Notes: generated from the letters alone by a model not told the origin. Shown: positions 1-5,206, counted from the stretch's first letter. The stretch is 5,206 nt of DNA from Acidobacteriota bacterium (GCA_013813075.1 JACCSI010000104.1:1-5206), one strand, 5' to 3'. Numbers and translations are program-made.

Positions 1-109
1 CCACCTGGCCGGTGGGCACTTCGGCCCGCGCAGCCTGCTGCGCCTGCGTCGCGGCGCTACCTGAGAGCAATACGCCCGTCAGGATTCCGACGAGCCACGT
101 GTGCGTCAT
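1..109 (-). CDS. N-terminus of an exported protein of unknown function (3' part outside the window)
   Basis: Only the first 36 codons are visible. The product starts MTHTWLVGILTGVLLSG and continues with small residues and TQAQQA. This is a short polar N-terminus, a hydrophobic core of about 13 residues and an Ala/Gln-rich cleavage region, so a Sec signal peptide is likely, with cleavage probably near residues 23-25. The ATG at 109-107 is well supported: a Shine-Dalgarno tract (GGGAGGA, 121-115) sits 6 nt upstream, the strongest in the window, and a promoter with a good -10 box lies just beyond it. The gene is separated from the DUF4097 gene by 166 bp with its own promoter, so it is probably transcribed independently of the sigma cassette. 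The mature part is too short to assign a family. Confidence 0.75.
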   Translation of the reverse strand, partial: MTHTWLVGILTGVLLSGSAATQAQQAARAEVPTGQV

Positions 110-128
110 CCGAGTCCTCCCTCCAAAT

Positions 129-139
129 TACTATTAGTA
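129..139. promoter_or_regulatory. Operator-like palindrome TACTA-N-TAGTA at the transcription start
   Basis: Two perfect 5-bp arms, TACTA (129-133) and TAGTA (135-139), flank a single base. The site is centred about 9 bp downstream of the predicted start (near 143) and upstream of the Shine-Dalgarno, a typical place for a repressor to block a promoter. The half-site is reminiscent of operators of BlaI/MecI/CopY winged-helix repressors, whose classical sites carry TACA/TGTA inverted repeats. The regulator is not encoded in the window, so that link is inference only. Confidence 0.45.
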
Positions 140-149
140 TCCACAGCCG

Positions 150-176
150 ATTATAGCTGCACACAGGACGTAGCAA
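150..176 (-). promoter_or_regulatory. Sigma-70-type promoter for the exported-protein gene
   Basis: Read on the minus strand, a perfect TATAAT -10 hexamer lies at 155-150. Upstream is TTGCTA at 176-171 (4 of 6 matches to TTGACA, 15-bp spacer) or TTTGCT at 177-172 (16-bp spacer). The -35 is weak and its spacing short, which is common in promoters under extra control. The predicted start is near 143, giving a leader of about 34 nt that carries the strong Shine-Dalgarno before the ATG at 109. The AT-rich stretch around 125-155 contrasts with the GC-rich surroundings. The -10 call is firm; the -35 is tentative. Confidence 0.6.
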
Positions 177-190
177 ACGCCGGACCAACA

Positions 191-204
191 TAGTAGTGCT
201 ACTA
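191..204. promoter_or_regulatory. Upstream inverted repeat TAGTAG-TG-CTACTA
   Basis: Perfect 6-bp arms (191-196 and 199-204) flank a 2-bp centre, lying about 15 bp upstream of the -35 box of the exported-protein promoter. Its centre (197.5) is 63 bp from the centre of the 129-139 palindrome (134), close to six turns of B-DNA, so two bound dimers would face the same side of the helix. The order of TAGTA and TACTA is reversed relative to the downstream site, so it may be a different kind of site rather than a second copy. Confidence 0.35.
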
Positions 205-275
205 GCTCGGCCTCTGAGGTGACCTTCGCTCGGCGCAAGTACAACGTTGACCGGCGGAACTTGACGGGGGCGTGG

Positions 276-1331
276 CTACCTTCTGGTGATGGCCACGGTG
301 CCCGAGAAGCTGCGCACCGAGAGGAGGGCGCCGGCGTCGCCGTAGCTGCCGCGGACAGCGCGGGTCGCGTTGCCGTGGCGGTTATTACTGCCGCCGTCCC
401 GCCCGCCGCTCGACCGAAGAGTTACTGGAAAGTCGGAGCGGATGCTGCCACTGAACGTGCTGGCGTCGAGCTCGAAGCCCGCGGTGTCGCCCGGGAGAAC
501 CAGCCGCACGCCGCCTGAGTGCGCATTGAACTCGTAGCGGCCGCCACGAACAAGATTGCCTTCGAACGCAATCTCGCCACTCACGGTTTTCGCGCTCAGG
601 CGCTCGACCTGCAGATTCGACAACCGCACGTCTCCGCTGACGGTGCCGCACTCGAGCGTGCGGACCTTAAGCGCCGACGCGATGACGCTGCCGCTGACGG
701 TGCTCAGAATGAGGCTCGGCGAGGAGATCTCGCGCGCCCGCACGTCGCCGGATACGCTGCGGGCGACAGCGAGGTTCGGTGTGTTGATGACATCGACAGC
801 GCCGCTGACCGTCTCCGCTCGGACTTCGCCGCCTATCCCGGTGACTGAGACGTCACCGGACACTGTCTTCACCGCCACCGCTGCCGCCTGCGGGACGGTA
901 ACGGTGTAGTCGACGCCGCCGCTCCACGATCGATTGCCGGTCGTGCGCGGGTATGTCGTGCGCACTTCCAGCCGGGCGCCGACCTGCGTGACTTCGATGC
1001 GCAGGGCGGCGAGCTGACGCCTGGCTTCGTCCGGATCGCGATGCCGAGTGCGCTTGACGGCGTCGATCCGAATTTCGTTGTTGCGGCCGGACGAGACCCG
1101 GACATCGCCCGCAATCTGCGACAGATCAAGGGCCGCGTCGTCAGGCACCTTGTAGGTTTCACTGAAGCGTTCGGTCTGCTCCGCGCCCTGTCGCGAGTCC
1201 TGAAACCGTTCGAACCACGACAATCGCGAGTTGTCGGCGAGACCAGCGTCGCGGGTCAGCGCCATGGCGACAGGCGGTCCATAGGCGATCGCGAGCGCCG
1301 CAGCCAGGCTGAGAGTGCGATATCTGGTCAT
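276..1331 (-). CDS. Exported DUF4097-type beta-repeat protein
   Basis: This is a 351-residue protein with a Sec signal peptide (residues 1-24, charged MTRYR start, AMA before the likely cleavage). From about residue 72 it becomes a beta-rich ladder: IAGDV near 73, then turns with Ser-Gly at 158, 176, 194, 213, 232, 251, 272, 294 and 343, mostly as TVSGDV-like units 18-19 residues apart. This is the hallmark of the DUF4097/putative-adhesin family, which includes LiaX of enterococci and YvlB-like proteins tied to envelope stress. A linker rich in Ser, Gly and Asn (about 306-325) interrupts the last two rungs. The only cysteine is C228. The ATG lies 1 nt after the anti-sigma stop, so translation is probably coupled. 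It is probably an extracytoplasmic effector or sensor of the sigma cassette; its ligand is unknown. The family call is firm, the role inferred. Confidence 0.88.
   Translation of the reverse strand: MTRYRTLSLAAALAIAYGPPVAMALTRDAGLADNSRLSWFERFQDSRQGAEQTERFSETYKVPDDAALDLSQIAGDVRVSSGRNNEIRIDAVKRTRHRDPDEARRQLAALRIEVTQVGARLEVRTTYPRTTGNRSWSGGVDYTVTVPQAAAVAVKTVSGDVSVTGIGGEVRAETVSGAVDVINTPNLAVARSVSGDVRAREISSPSLILSTVSGSVIASALKVRTLECGTVSGDVRLSNLQVERLSAKTVSGEIAFEGNLVRGGRYEFNAHSGGVRLVLPGDTAGFELDASTFSGSIRSDFPVTLRSSGGRDGGSNNRHGNATRAVRGSYGDAGALLSVRSFSGTVAITRR
296..868 (-). repeat. Tandem Ser-Gly beta-ladder repeats inside the DUF4097 gene
   Basis: The repeat units (consensus T-V-S-G-D-V, about 18-19 residues each) are partly preserved in the DNA. 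On the plus strand the 13-mer CCGCTGACGGTGC occurs at 634-646 and again at 691-703, exactly 57 bp (19 codons) apart, and a near copy (CCGCTGACCGT) begins at 802, 37 codons further on. The register matches the protein ladder. This suggests growth by internal duplication, or simply strong codon bias acting on a conserved turn. Confidence 0.7.
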
Positions 1332-1332
1332 G

Positions 1333-2070
1333 CTACTGATTGAGCCCCTGGATGAGGCGTCCCGCTTCGGCTTGATTGCCCTTGCGCATTTCGTTGATCA
1401 GTTCCACGGTCTGCTGCAGGAGCGCCACTTTTGAACGCATGGCGTCGAAGAGGCTTTCCTGCGCGTCGGGACTGGCCGGCTGCGACTGCAAGGCGGCCCG
1501 GCTCTCACCGATCGCCTGGTCGATGACCTGCAGATTCTTCTGCAACACTCCGGCAACCTGCGGATCCAGTGCGCCGCTTTCGCTGCGGGCGATCTGCTCG
1601 AGCCCCTCAATCGCCTTGTTGTAGTGCCCTTCCGCGGCTGCGAGTTCCGCCTGCACCGTCGCCACCACATCACCCGCATCGGTCGCCCCGACGTGCGTCG
1701 TCGCCTCGTCGCGGTGCGTGTCCGTTGAACGCATCAGCGAGAAAATTCCAGCAGCGGTGACGAGCAGAAGGGCCGCCGCTGCGGCCATCCACGCCGCCAG
1801 CGCCGGGCGCGATCGCGGGAAGGCCACCAGCCGACGCGACGCGGGCAGGGGGTGCTCGGCGAGCCGGGCTTTGAGCTGCGGCAGAAGATGTGCCGGCAAA
1901 TCCACGCGATCGAGGGTAAAGGCCGCGGCCTGGATGCTCTTCAGGTCGGCCACCAGCGCGCGACAGGCGGCACAGCCCTCGACGTGCCGCTCAAGTTCCC
2001 GCTGCCTGGCGGGGTCGAGGCTGCCATCGACGAATTCGGCGATCGCTTCGCTGTAGTGCACGCAACTCAT
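1333..2070 (-). CDS. Membrane-spanning zf-HC2 anti-sigma factor
   Basis: This is a 245-residue protein expected to hold the adjacent ECF sigma factor inactive at the inner membrane. The N-terminus carries the zinc-binding anti-sigma motif: C3, then H29-x3-C33-x2-C36 (HVEGCAAC). A linker is followed by one strongly hydrophobic segment at about 89-112. The remaining 130 residues are extracytoplasmic and helix-forming, with long amphipathic stretches at about 137-163, 170-195 and 203-240, rich in Ala, Gln, Leu and Glu. This YNKAIEGLEQI...NLQVIDQAI pattern recurs in zf-HC2 proteins of Acidobacteriota and related phyla (from memory). The start is set at MSCVHYSEAI because C3 is a zinc ligand and it follows the sigma stop by 14 bp. 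The same frame stays open for 109 more codons upstream, but there it overlaps the sigma gene and has no family resemblance. GAGAG about 9 nt upstream is a weak Shine-Dalgarno. Confidence 0.93.
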   Translation of the reverse strand: MSCVHYSEAIAEFVDGSLDPARQRELERHVEGCAACRALVADLKSIQAAAFTLDRVDLPAHLLPQLKARLAEHPLPASRRLVAFPRSRPALAAWMAAAAALLLVTAAGIFSLMRSTDTHRDEATTHVGATDAGDVVATVQAELAAAEGHYNKAIEGLEQIARSESGALDPQVAGVLQKNLQVIDQAIGESRAALQSQPASPDAQESLFDAMRSKVALLQQTVELINEMRKGNQAEAGRLIQGLNQ

Positions 2071-2084
2071 AGGACGGCTCTCAA

Positions 2085-2699
2085 CTATCGGTGTTCGGCT
2101 CGTGGTTGGGTCAAATACGTTCGAATCCGCAACCGCGCCTTGTGCACCTGGGATTTTGACGTCCCCTCCGAAATTCCGAGGATGCTGCCGACCTCCTGGT
2201 GGCCGAACCCCTCCACATCGTGAAGAAGAAACGCGGCACGGCACGCATGCGGCAGACGTCCAATCGCCCGGTCGAGATCGATGCGGCTGACCGCTCCCAA
2301 CGCCGGTCCGGCGCTTGGTTCCACCGCTGACTCTCCATCCAGCGAATCGGTCTGTCGGCTCATCCTCGACTGACGGCTTCGCAGCACGTCGAGGCAATGA
2401 TTCATCGCCAGGCGGTACAGCCAGGTGCCGAGAGACGACTCGCCCCGGAAGCTTGCGAGCTTGCGGTAGGCGAGCAGGAAGATGTCCTGCAGGAGGTCTT
2501 CAGCGTCGCTCGCCGTGCCCGACATCCGATAGGCCAGATTGTAAAGCCGGGCAGCGTGCTGCTGATACAGGTCCTCGAACGCCGTTCCATCGCCAGCTCG
2601 TATCTTTCCAGCTAGATCCAGATCGGCGCTTCTCACGTCTCCTACAGGCTTAGACGGGGACATCGGCAAAGGGGTTGATTGGGTCAAGATCACCGGCAT
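2085..2699 (-). CDS. ECF (extracytoplasmic function) RNA polymerase sigma factor
   Basis: This is a 204-residue sigma-70 family protein with only regions 2 and 4. Region 2 spans about 41-110: FEDLYQQHAARLYNLAYRM, the core-binding DAEDLLQDIFLLAYRKL segment, then GTWLYRLAMNHCLDVLR. An acidic, Ser/Gly-rich linker (about 111-138) leads to region 4 at about 141-195, with RLPHACRAAFLLHDVEGF and the helix-turn-helix HQEVGSILGISEGTSKSQVHKARLRI that contacts the -35 element. The length is normal for the group and no key segment is missing. The start at 2699 is uncertain: it lacks a good Shine-Dalgarno, and the ATG at 2663 (MSPSKPVGD) or a GTG at about 2636 would also leave region 2 intact. The anti-sigma gene follows 14 bp downstream, the usual paired arrangement. 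The upstream DNA carries an ECF-like promoter, so autoregulation is likely. Confidence 0.95.
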   Translation of the reverse strand: MPVILTQSTPLPMSPSKPVGDVRSADLDLAGKIRAGDGTAFEDLYQQHAARLYNLAYRMSGTASDAEDLLQDIFLLAYRKLASFRGESSLGTWLYRLAMNHCLDVLRSRQSRMSRQTDSLDGESAVEPSAGPALGAVSRIDLDRAIGRLPHACRAAFLLHDVEGFGHQEVGSILGISEGTSKSQVHKARLRIRTYLTQPRAEHR

Positions 2700-2712
2700 A
2701 CCGTAAACGTGA

Positions 2713-2727
2713 GGCCGCGGTACGGCC
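2713..2727 (-). other. Small GC hairpin in the sigma-factor leader
   Basis: GGCCG (2713-2717) and CGGCC (2723-2727) form a 5-bp all-GC stem with a 5-nt loop. The adjoining GGCCGGCC at 2724-2731 offers competing pairings. There is no T-run on either side, so this is not a convincing intrinsic terminator for the upstream genes. If transcription starts near 2735, the stem forms in the 5' leader of the sigma mRNA, which also lacks a clear Shine-Dalgarno. Confidence 0.3.
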
Positions 2728-2741
2728 GGCCCCTTAAGCGA

Positions 2742-2767
2742 TACGGTGCGGTCGGCGTTCAGGTTCT
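2742..2767 (-). promoter_or_regulatory. Candidate autoregulatory ECF promoter upstream of the sigma gene
   Basis: On the minus strand, AGAACC (2767-2762) and CGTA (2745-2742) are separated by exactly 16 bp. This matches the general ECF promoter plan of an AAC-containing -35 and a CGT-containing -10, for example GGAAC-N16-CGTC or the Bacillus SigW pattern TGAAAC-N16-CGTA. The predicted start near 2735 would give a leader of about 35 nt to the ATG at 2699. The -35 lies inside the last codons of the alkyltransferase-like gene. The match is by eye only, and the target motif of this sigma factor is unknown. Confidence 0.45.
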
Positions 2768-3100
2768 GCTATTTGACGTGCGTGAACGGGGCCTGGTCGG
2801 CCACATCGCGTGCTCAAACTGCCTGACCCGTGTCCCAGTGACTGTCACGCCCTCCGCGACCAGCAACGACCGCTTCAGCCCCGGATTGCCGCCGTAGCCG
2901 CCGAGGCGGCCACCCGCCGCAATGACACGGTGATACGGCACGCCCGGCGCGCGGGCGCCTTTCATGATGTTGCCGACCGCCCGCGCGGCACCGGGGGTGC
3001 CGGCCAGCCGCGCCACCTCTCCGTACGTCGTCACCCGGCCAACCGGAATGCGTCGGACCACCGCCAGTACACGACGGGTAAACGTCCGTTCAACGGCCAA
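2759..3100 (-). CDS. MGMT/alkyltransferase-like (ATL) protein with Tyr replacing the active-site Cys
   Basis: About 113 residues, matching the C-terminal DNA-binding domain of O6-alkylguanine-DNA alkyltransferases. From the proposed TTG start: RRVLAVVRRIPVGRVTTYGEVA at about 9-30 (winged-helix entry, with Tyr26 where MGMT has its base-flipping Tyr), RAVG at 40-43 (arginine finger), PYHRV at 55-59, the GGRLGGYGG loop at 63-71 and LLVAEG at 79-84. Methyltransferases have PCHR at the catalytic site; here the codon at 2935-2933 is TAT, one base from TGT. The protein should therefore be unable to accept a methyl group. Known ATLs carry Trp or Ala at this place and flag alkylated bases for nucleotide excision repair, a plausible role here. 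The start is inferred: no in-frame ATG lies near the domain boundary, and the TTG at 3100-3098 overlaps the preceding gene by 11 bp. Its Shine-Dalgarno is weak, so translation may depend on coupling. Confidence 0.85.
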   Translation of the reverse strand: MAVERTFTRRVLAVVRRIPVGRVTTYGEVARLAGTPGAARAVGNIMKGARAPGVPYHRVIAAGGRLGGYGGNPGLKRSLLVAEGVTVTGTRVRQFEHAMWPTRPRSRTSNSRT

Positions 3101-3731
3101 CGCTGACTTTGATGCGGAAGGTGCTGCCGCCAAGGTTGTGCTCGTCGAACGCCGCTGACACGCCGCCGTCCCCGAGGGCATCGGGGATCGACGACCATGA
3201 CACTTCGCCACCCACTGCGAGCCACCGCTTCGGCTGAATCTCGGCGCCTCCGACCAGATGAAATCCTCCAAAGCCGTCGTTGACGTTTTCGCTCCGATCG
3301 GCAAACTCCGACGTCTCGCGATAGCGGTAGAAGCTATAGCCGATGCCGCCGTACGGCACGGCACGGCGCCACTTGCGATAGCGGAATCCCCCGGTCAGTT
3401 CGAGCGGCATGACCGTCACCTCGACCGGAATTCCCAGCCGGAAGACCTCGTCGTTCGGGCCAACGAAGACGCGCTCGCCCTGCTGCCTGAATCGCGATGC
3501 CGCGACTTCAACATAGATGTCCCACGGCAGGAGCACCTGGCCGCCGCCGCCGAACACCACGCCCGACGCGGAACCCAAGACCGTCTCGAAGCTCTCCTTG
3601 GCCTGAAACGTGAGGCTGCCAAGCGTCGCGAATCCGCGGACGCCGACCACGGGGCGGCGCTGCGCCACGGCGGGCGTCGCCCAGACCGTCAAGGCCAGGA
3701 CGGCGAGTAGCACACGCCGACTGACGTCCAT
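3090..3731 (-). CDS. Small probable outer-membrane beta-barrel protein
   Basis: 213 residues. Residues 1-23 are a clear Sec signal peptide (MDVSRR, hydrophobic core, AVA before Gln24). The mature part of about 190 residues shows alternating hydrophobic/polar strands, many Gly and aromatic residues and charged turns. Strand-like segments include about 56-67, 71-80, 104-119, 125-137, 154-165, 170-180 and 203-211. This fits a small eight-stranded barrel of the OmpW/OmpA-like 'outer membrane beta-barrel' type, although the protein does not end in the usual aromatic residue. There is only the barrel: no OmpA peptidoglycan-binding domain and no cysteines. The ATG lies 8 bp after the protease stop, and the GAGG that could serve as its Shine-Dalgarno overlaps the end of the protease gene, so the two are probably co-transcribed. 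The exact function is unknown. Confidence 0.75.
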   Translation of the reverse strand: MDVSRRVLLAVLALTVWATPAVAQRRPVVGVRGFATLGSLTFQAKESFETVLGSASGVVFGGGGQVLLPWDIYVEVAASRFRQQGERVFVGPNDEVFRLGIPVEVTVMPLELTGGFRYRKWRRAVPYGGIGYSFYRYRETSEFADRSENVNDGFGGFHLVGGAEIQPKRWLAVGGEVSWSSIPDALGDGGVSAAFDEHNLGGSTFRIKVSVGR

Positions 3732-3739
3732 GGCTGGCG

Positions 3740-5206
3740 TTACCTCGTCAGCCCGAGGCCGCGTAGCGTGGTGCGCGGTTGAATGAGTCCGGACCCGTAT
3801 TCGCTGTCGATTCCCTCGCGCCCGAGGTCGCGCGCAAATTGCTTCATCGCGGCTTCGATCGCCGCCGGGCTCGTGATGCCCTGCTGCATCAGCAGCGCCG
3901 CGAACGCCGAAACGTGCGGCGTCGCCATCGACGTGCCCTGAAAGTAGTAATACGCAAACGCGTCGGCGCGCGGCGGCCGCACCTCGGCCGGACCGCGCTG
4001 ATACGTATGGAGCAGGTCCTGGTCGAGCGTCTGTTGGAGAATGCCGCCAGGCCCCCCGTCCCGGCGCTGATCCCCGCCCGGGGCGGCGATCTCCACGTAG
4101 GTGTTGGTCGTCGAGTAATACGCGCGCTCGAGGGCACGTCCGACCGCCGCTACGGCCACCATGCCGGCAATCCCGGACGCTGGCTGCGCGGTGCGATTGG
4201 GGGCGTTGCCAATGTCCCCGCTGTTGCCTGCGGCCACGGCCACGAACACTCCGCGCCCGACCGCGTAGCGAATGGCGTCCTCGACGACGAAGGCGGCGCC
4301 GCCGCCGGTGCGGCCAATGCTCATGTTAATGATGTTTGCGCCGTTGTCGGCGGCATAACGGATCCCGCGGGCCACGGTGTCGTCGGTGCCGACGAACGGA
4401 CTGTCAAACACGAAATCCCACATCTCGTCGATAACCTTCACCGGCATGATGCGGACGTTGTACGCCATGCCGGCCACGCCGACGCTGTTGTTCGTCAATT
4501 GCCCGATCGTCCCGCTGACGTGCGTGCCGTGGCCATCGAGGTCGACCGGCAAATCGTCATCCCAGATGAAATCGCGCGGCGCCACGAATTTCGCGTCGCC
4601 CAGTTCGGGGGCGACCGCAAACGGCACATCGACCGGTCCGAGCGCGGGGTATAGCGGACCATTGGGCGTGACACGGAACGCAAAGCGCGAGTTGTAGCGG
4701 ATGCTCATGGTACGGAACGCGACCCCGCTGTCGAGGACGGCGACGACGATTTCGCTGCCGGCGGACGGCTGAATGTCCCACGCTCGTTCCATGTCGATCG
4801 CGGGAAAGTTCCACTGGCGGTCGTAGAGCGGATCGTTGGGCCGCAGCATCGGGTAATTGCGATACCGCGGCTGCGCATACTCCACGTCGGGCCGGGTGCG
4901 GAGCTCCGCGGACACCGCTTCGGGATCGGCGTCGGCGTCGATGTCCATGATGTCGAAATCGGCGTAGGACGGACGCTTGATGCGGGAGGCTTCGACTTCC
5001 TGCATCGCCGACGCCTTGCCATTCTGGCCGGCGCCATCGCGGAACTTCACAATCACCGAGCCGTTGAGCATGAGGCGATCGCTGACGGCGCTGTCGGCGC
5101 GCTCGACTGTTGCCAGCCCGCGTGTGCTGCGCCCACCCGGGTGCAGGGGCAGATCGCGCTCGCGCAGCCCTCGATCGATCCCGGCCAGCCCGGTATCGCT
5201 GACGAT
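3740..5206 (-). CDS. Subtilisin-like serine protease (peptidase S8), N-terminus outside the window
   Basis: 488 codons are visible and the frame is open to the window edge. An ATG at 5071 gives a 443-residue product, but the 45 codons before it contain no stop and read smoothly (ending SDRLMLNGSVIVKFRDG), so the true start and signal peptide probably lie beyond 5206. Numbering from that ATG: residues 5-70 resemble an I9-type inhibitor propeptide (GSVIVKF ... DVEYAQPRYR). The catalytic domain has Asp114 in AVLDSGV, His181 in DGHGTHVSGT, oxyanion Asn283 in AAGNSG and nucleophile Ser381 in GTSMATPHVSA, so it should be active. Asp-His spacing is 67 residues, against 32 in subtilisin BPN', and Asn-Ser is 98 against 66, so there are two sizeable loop insertions. 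The chain ends soon after the catalytic domain, with no PPC, PKD or sorting domain. It is probably exported; the substrate is unknown. Confidence 0.95.
   Translation of the reverse strand: MVSDTGLAGIDRGLRERDLPLHPGGRSTRGLATVERADSAVSDRLMLNGSVIVKFRDGAGQNGKASAMQEVEASRIKRPSYADFDIMDIDADADPEAVSAELRTRPDVEYAQPRYRNYPMLRPNDPLYDRQWNFPAIDMERAWDIQPSAGSEIVVAVLDSGVAFRTMSIRYNSRFAFRVTPNGPLYPALGPVDVPFAVAPELGDAKFVAPRDFIWDDDLPVDLDGHGTHVSGTIGQLTNNSVGVAGMAYNVRIMPVKVIDEMWDFVFDSPFVGTDDTVARGIRYAADNGANIINMSIGRTGGGAAFVVEDAIRYAVGRGVFVAVAAGNSGDIGNAPNRTAQPASGIAGMVAVAAVGRALERAYYSTTNTYVEIAAPGGDQRRDGGPGGILQQTLDQDLLHTYQRGPAEVRPPRADAFAYYYFQGTSMATPHVSAFAALLMQQGITSPAAIEAAMKQFARDLGREGIDSEYGSGLIQPRTTLRGLGLTR

Noticed and set aside
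205..275. Possible terminator or regulatory site after the DUF4097 stop: CAACGTTG palindrome (242-249), paired TTGACNGG (247-254 and 261-268), CAAGT/ACTTG inverted repeat (236-240 and 259-263)
   Set aside because: The stems are only 4-5 bp with long loops, there is no T-run, and no plus-strand gene follows the TTGAC boxes. These look like chance short matches.
519..909. Plus-strand frames opposite the DUF4097 gene
   Set aside because: Their apparent repeats (such as PLTV) are reflections of the Ser-Gly ladder on the other strand; no start signal or domain supports them.
2071..2397. Open frame extending the anti-sigma gene 109 codons upstream to an ATG at 2397
   Set aside because: It overlaps the well-supported sigma gene on the same strand in another frame, its composition is Arg/Pro/Ser-rich with no domain, and the zf-HC2 domain begins properly at the ATG at 2070.
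2700..2747. Inverted repeat ACCGTA (2700-2705) / TACGGT (2742-2747) around the sigma leader
   Set aside because: It is only 6 bp with a 36-bp spacer, one arm lies within the proposed -10 element, and the match does not extend; a chance occurrence is likely.
3101..3364. Upstream extension of the alkyltransferase-like frame to an ATG at 3364 (201 residues)
   Set aside because: The extra 88 residues lie in another frame of the beta-barrel gene and resemble no methyltransferase N-domain; the recognisable domain starts at the TTG near 3100.
3779..4654. Plus-strand open frame of 291 codons opposite the protease
   Set aside because: It is antisense to a gene with an intact catalytic triad, has a His/Arg/Ala-rich shadow composition and no recognisable motif; long antisense frames are expected at this GC content.

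Overview
The window is GC-rich and densely packed. Every gene I can support lies on the minus strand, so transcription runs from position 5206 towards position 1. No rRNA, tRNA, CRISPR array, insertion sequence or integrase is visible. The mix of an acidobacterial-looking secreted S8 peptidase, an ECF sigma/zf-HC2 anti-sigma/DUF4097 cassette, signal peptides and an outer-membrane beta-barrel suggests a Gram-negative didermic soil-type bacterium, most likely Acidobacteriota (Vicinamibacteria-like). That assignment comes from gene content and recalled family resemblance, not from a search.

Layout in the direction of transcription. (1) 5206-3740: a subtilisin-like serine protease with an I9-type propeptide and a complete Asp/His/Ser triad; its start lies outside the window. 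(2) 3731-3090: a small signal-peptide-bearing protein, probably an outer-membrane beta-barrel, 8 bp after the protease. (3) 3100-2759: a small MGMT/alkyltransferase-like protein overlapping the barrel gene by 11 bp, with tyrosine replacing the methyl-accepting cysteine. (4) 2699-2085: an ECF sigma factor. (5) 2070-1333: its membrane-spanning zf-HC2 anti-sigma factor. (6) 1331-276: an exported DUF4097 protein with a ladder of Ser-Gly repeats, starting 1 nt after the anti-sigma stop. (7) 109-1: the first 36 codons of another exported protein, with its own promoter.

Genes 4-6 form a recognisable envelope-sensing cassette: a sigma factor, a membrane anti-sigma with a helical extracytoplasmic domain, and an exported beta-repeat protein. 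An ECF-like promoter (AGAACC-N16-CGTA) lies at the end of gene 3, which would fit autoregulation. Genes 1-3 are tightly spaced and are probably a separate co-transcribed group. Gene 7 has a good sigma-70-type -10 box, a strong Shine-Dalgarno and two inverted repeats (TACTA-N-TAGTA and TAGTAG-NN-CTACTA) about six helical turns apart, flanking the promoter.

The points most worth following up are the Cys-to-Tyr MGMT homologue, the candidate autoregulatory ECF promoter, and the paired operator-like palindromes. I do not see clear evidence of a wholly new multi-gene system; most genes belong to known families.
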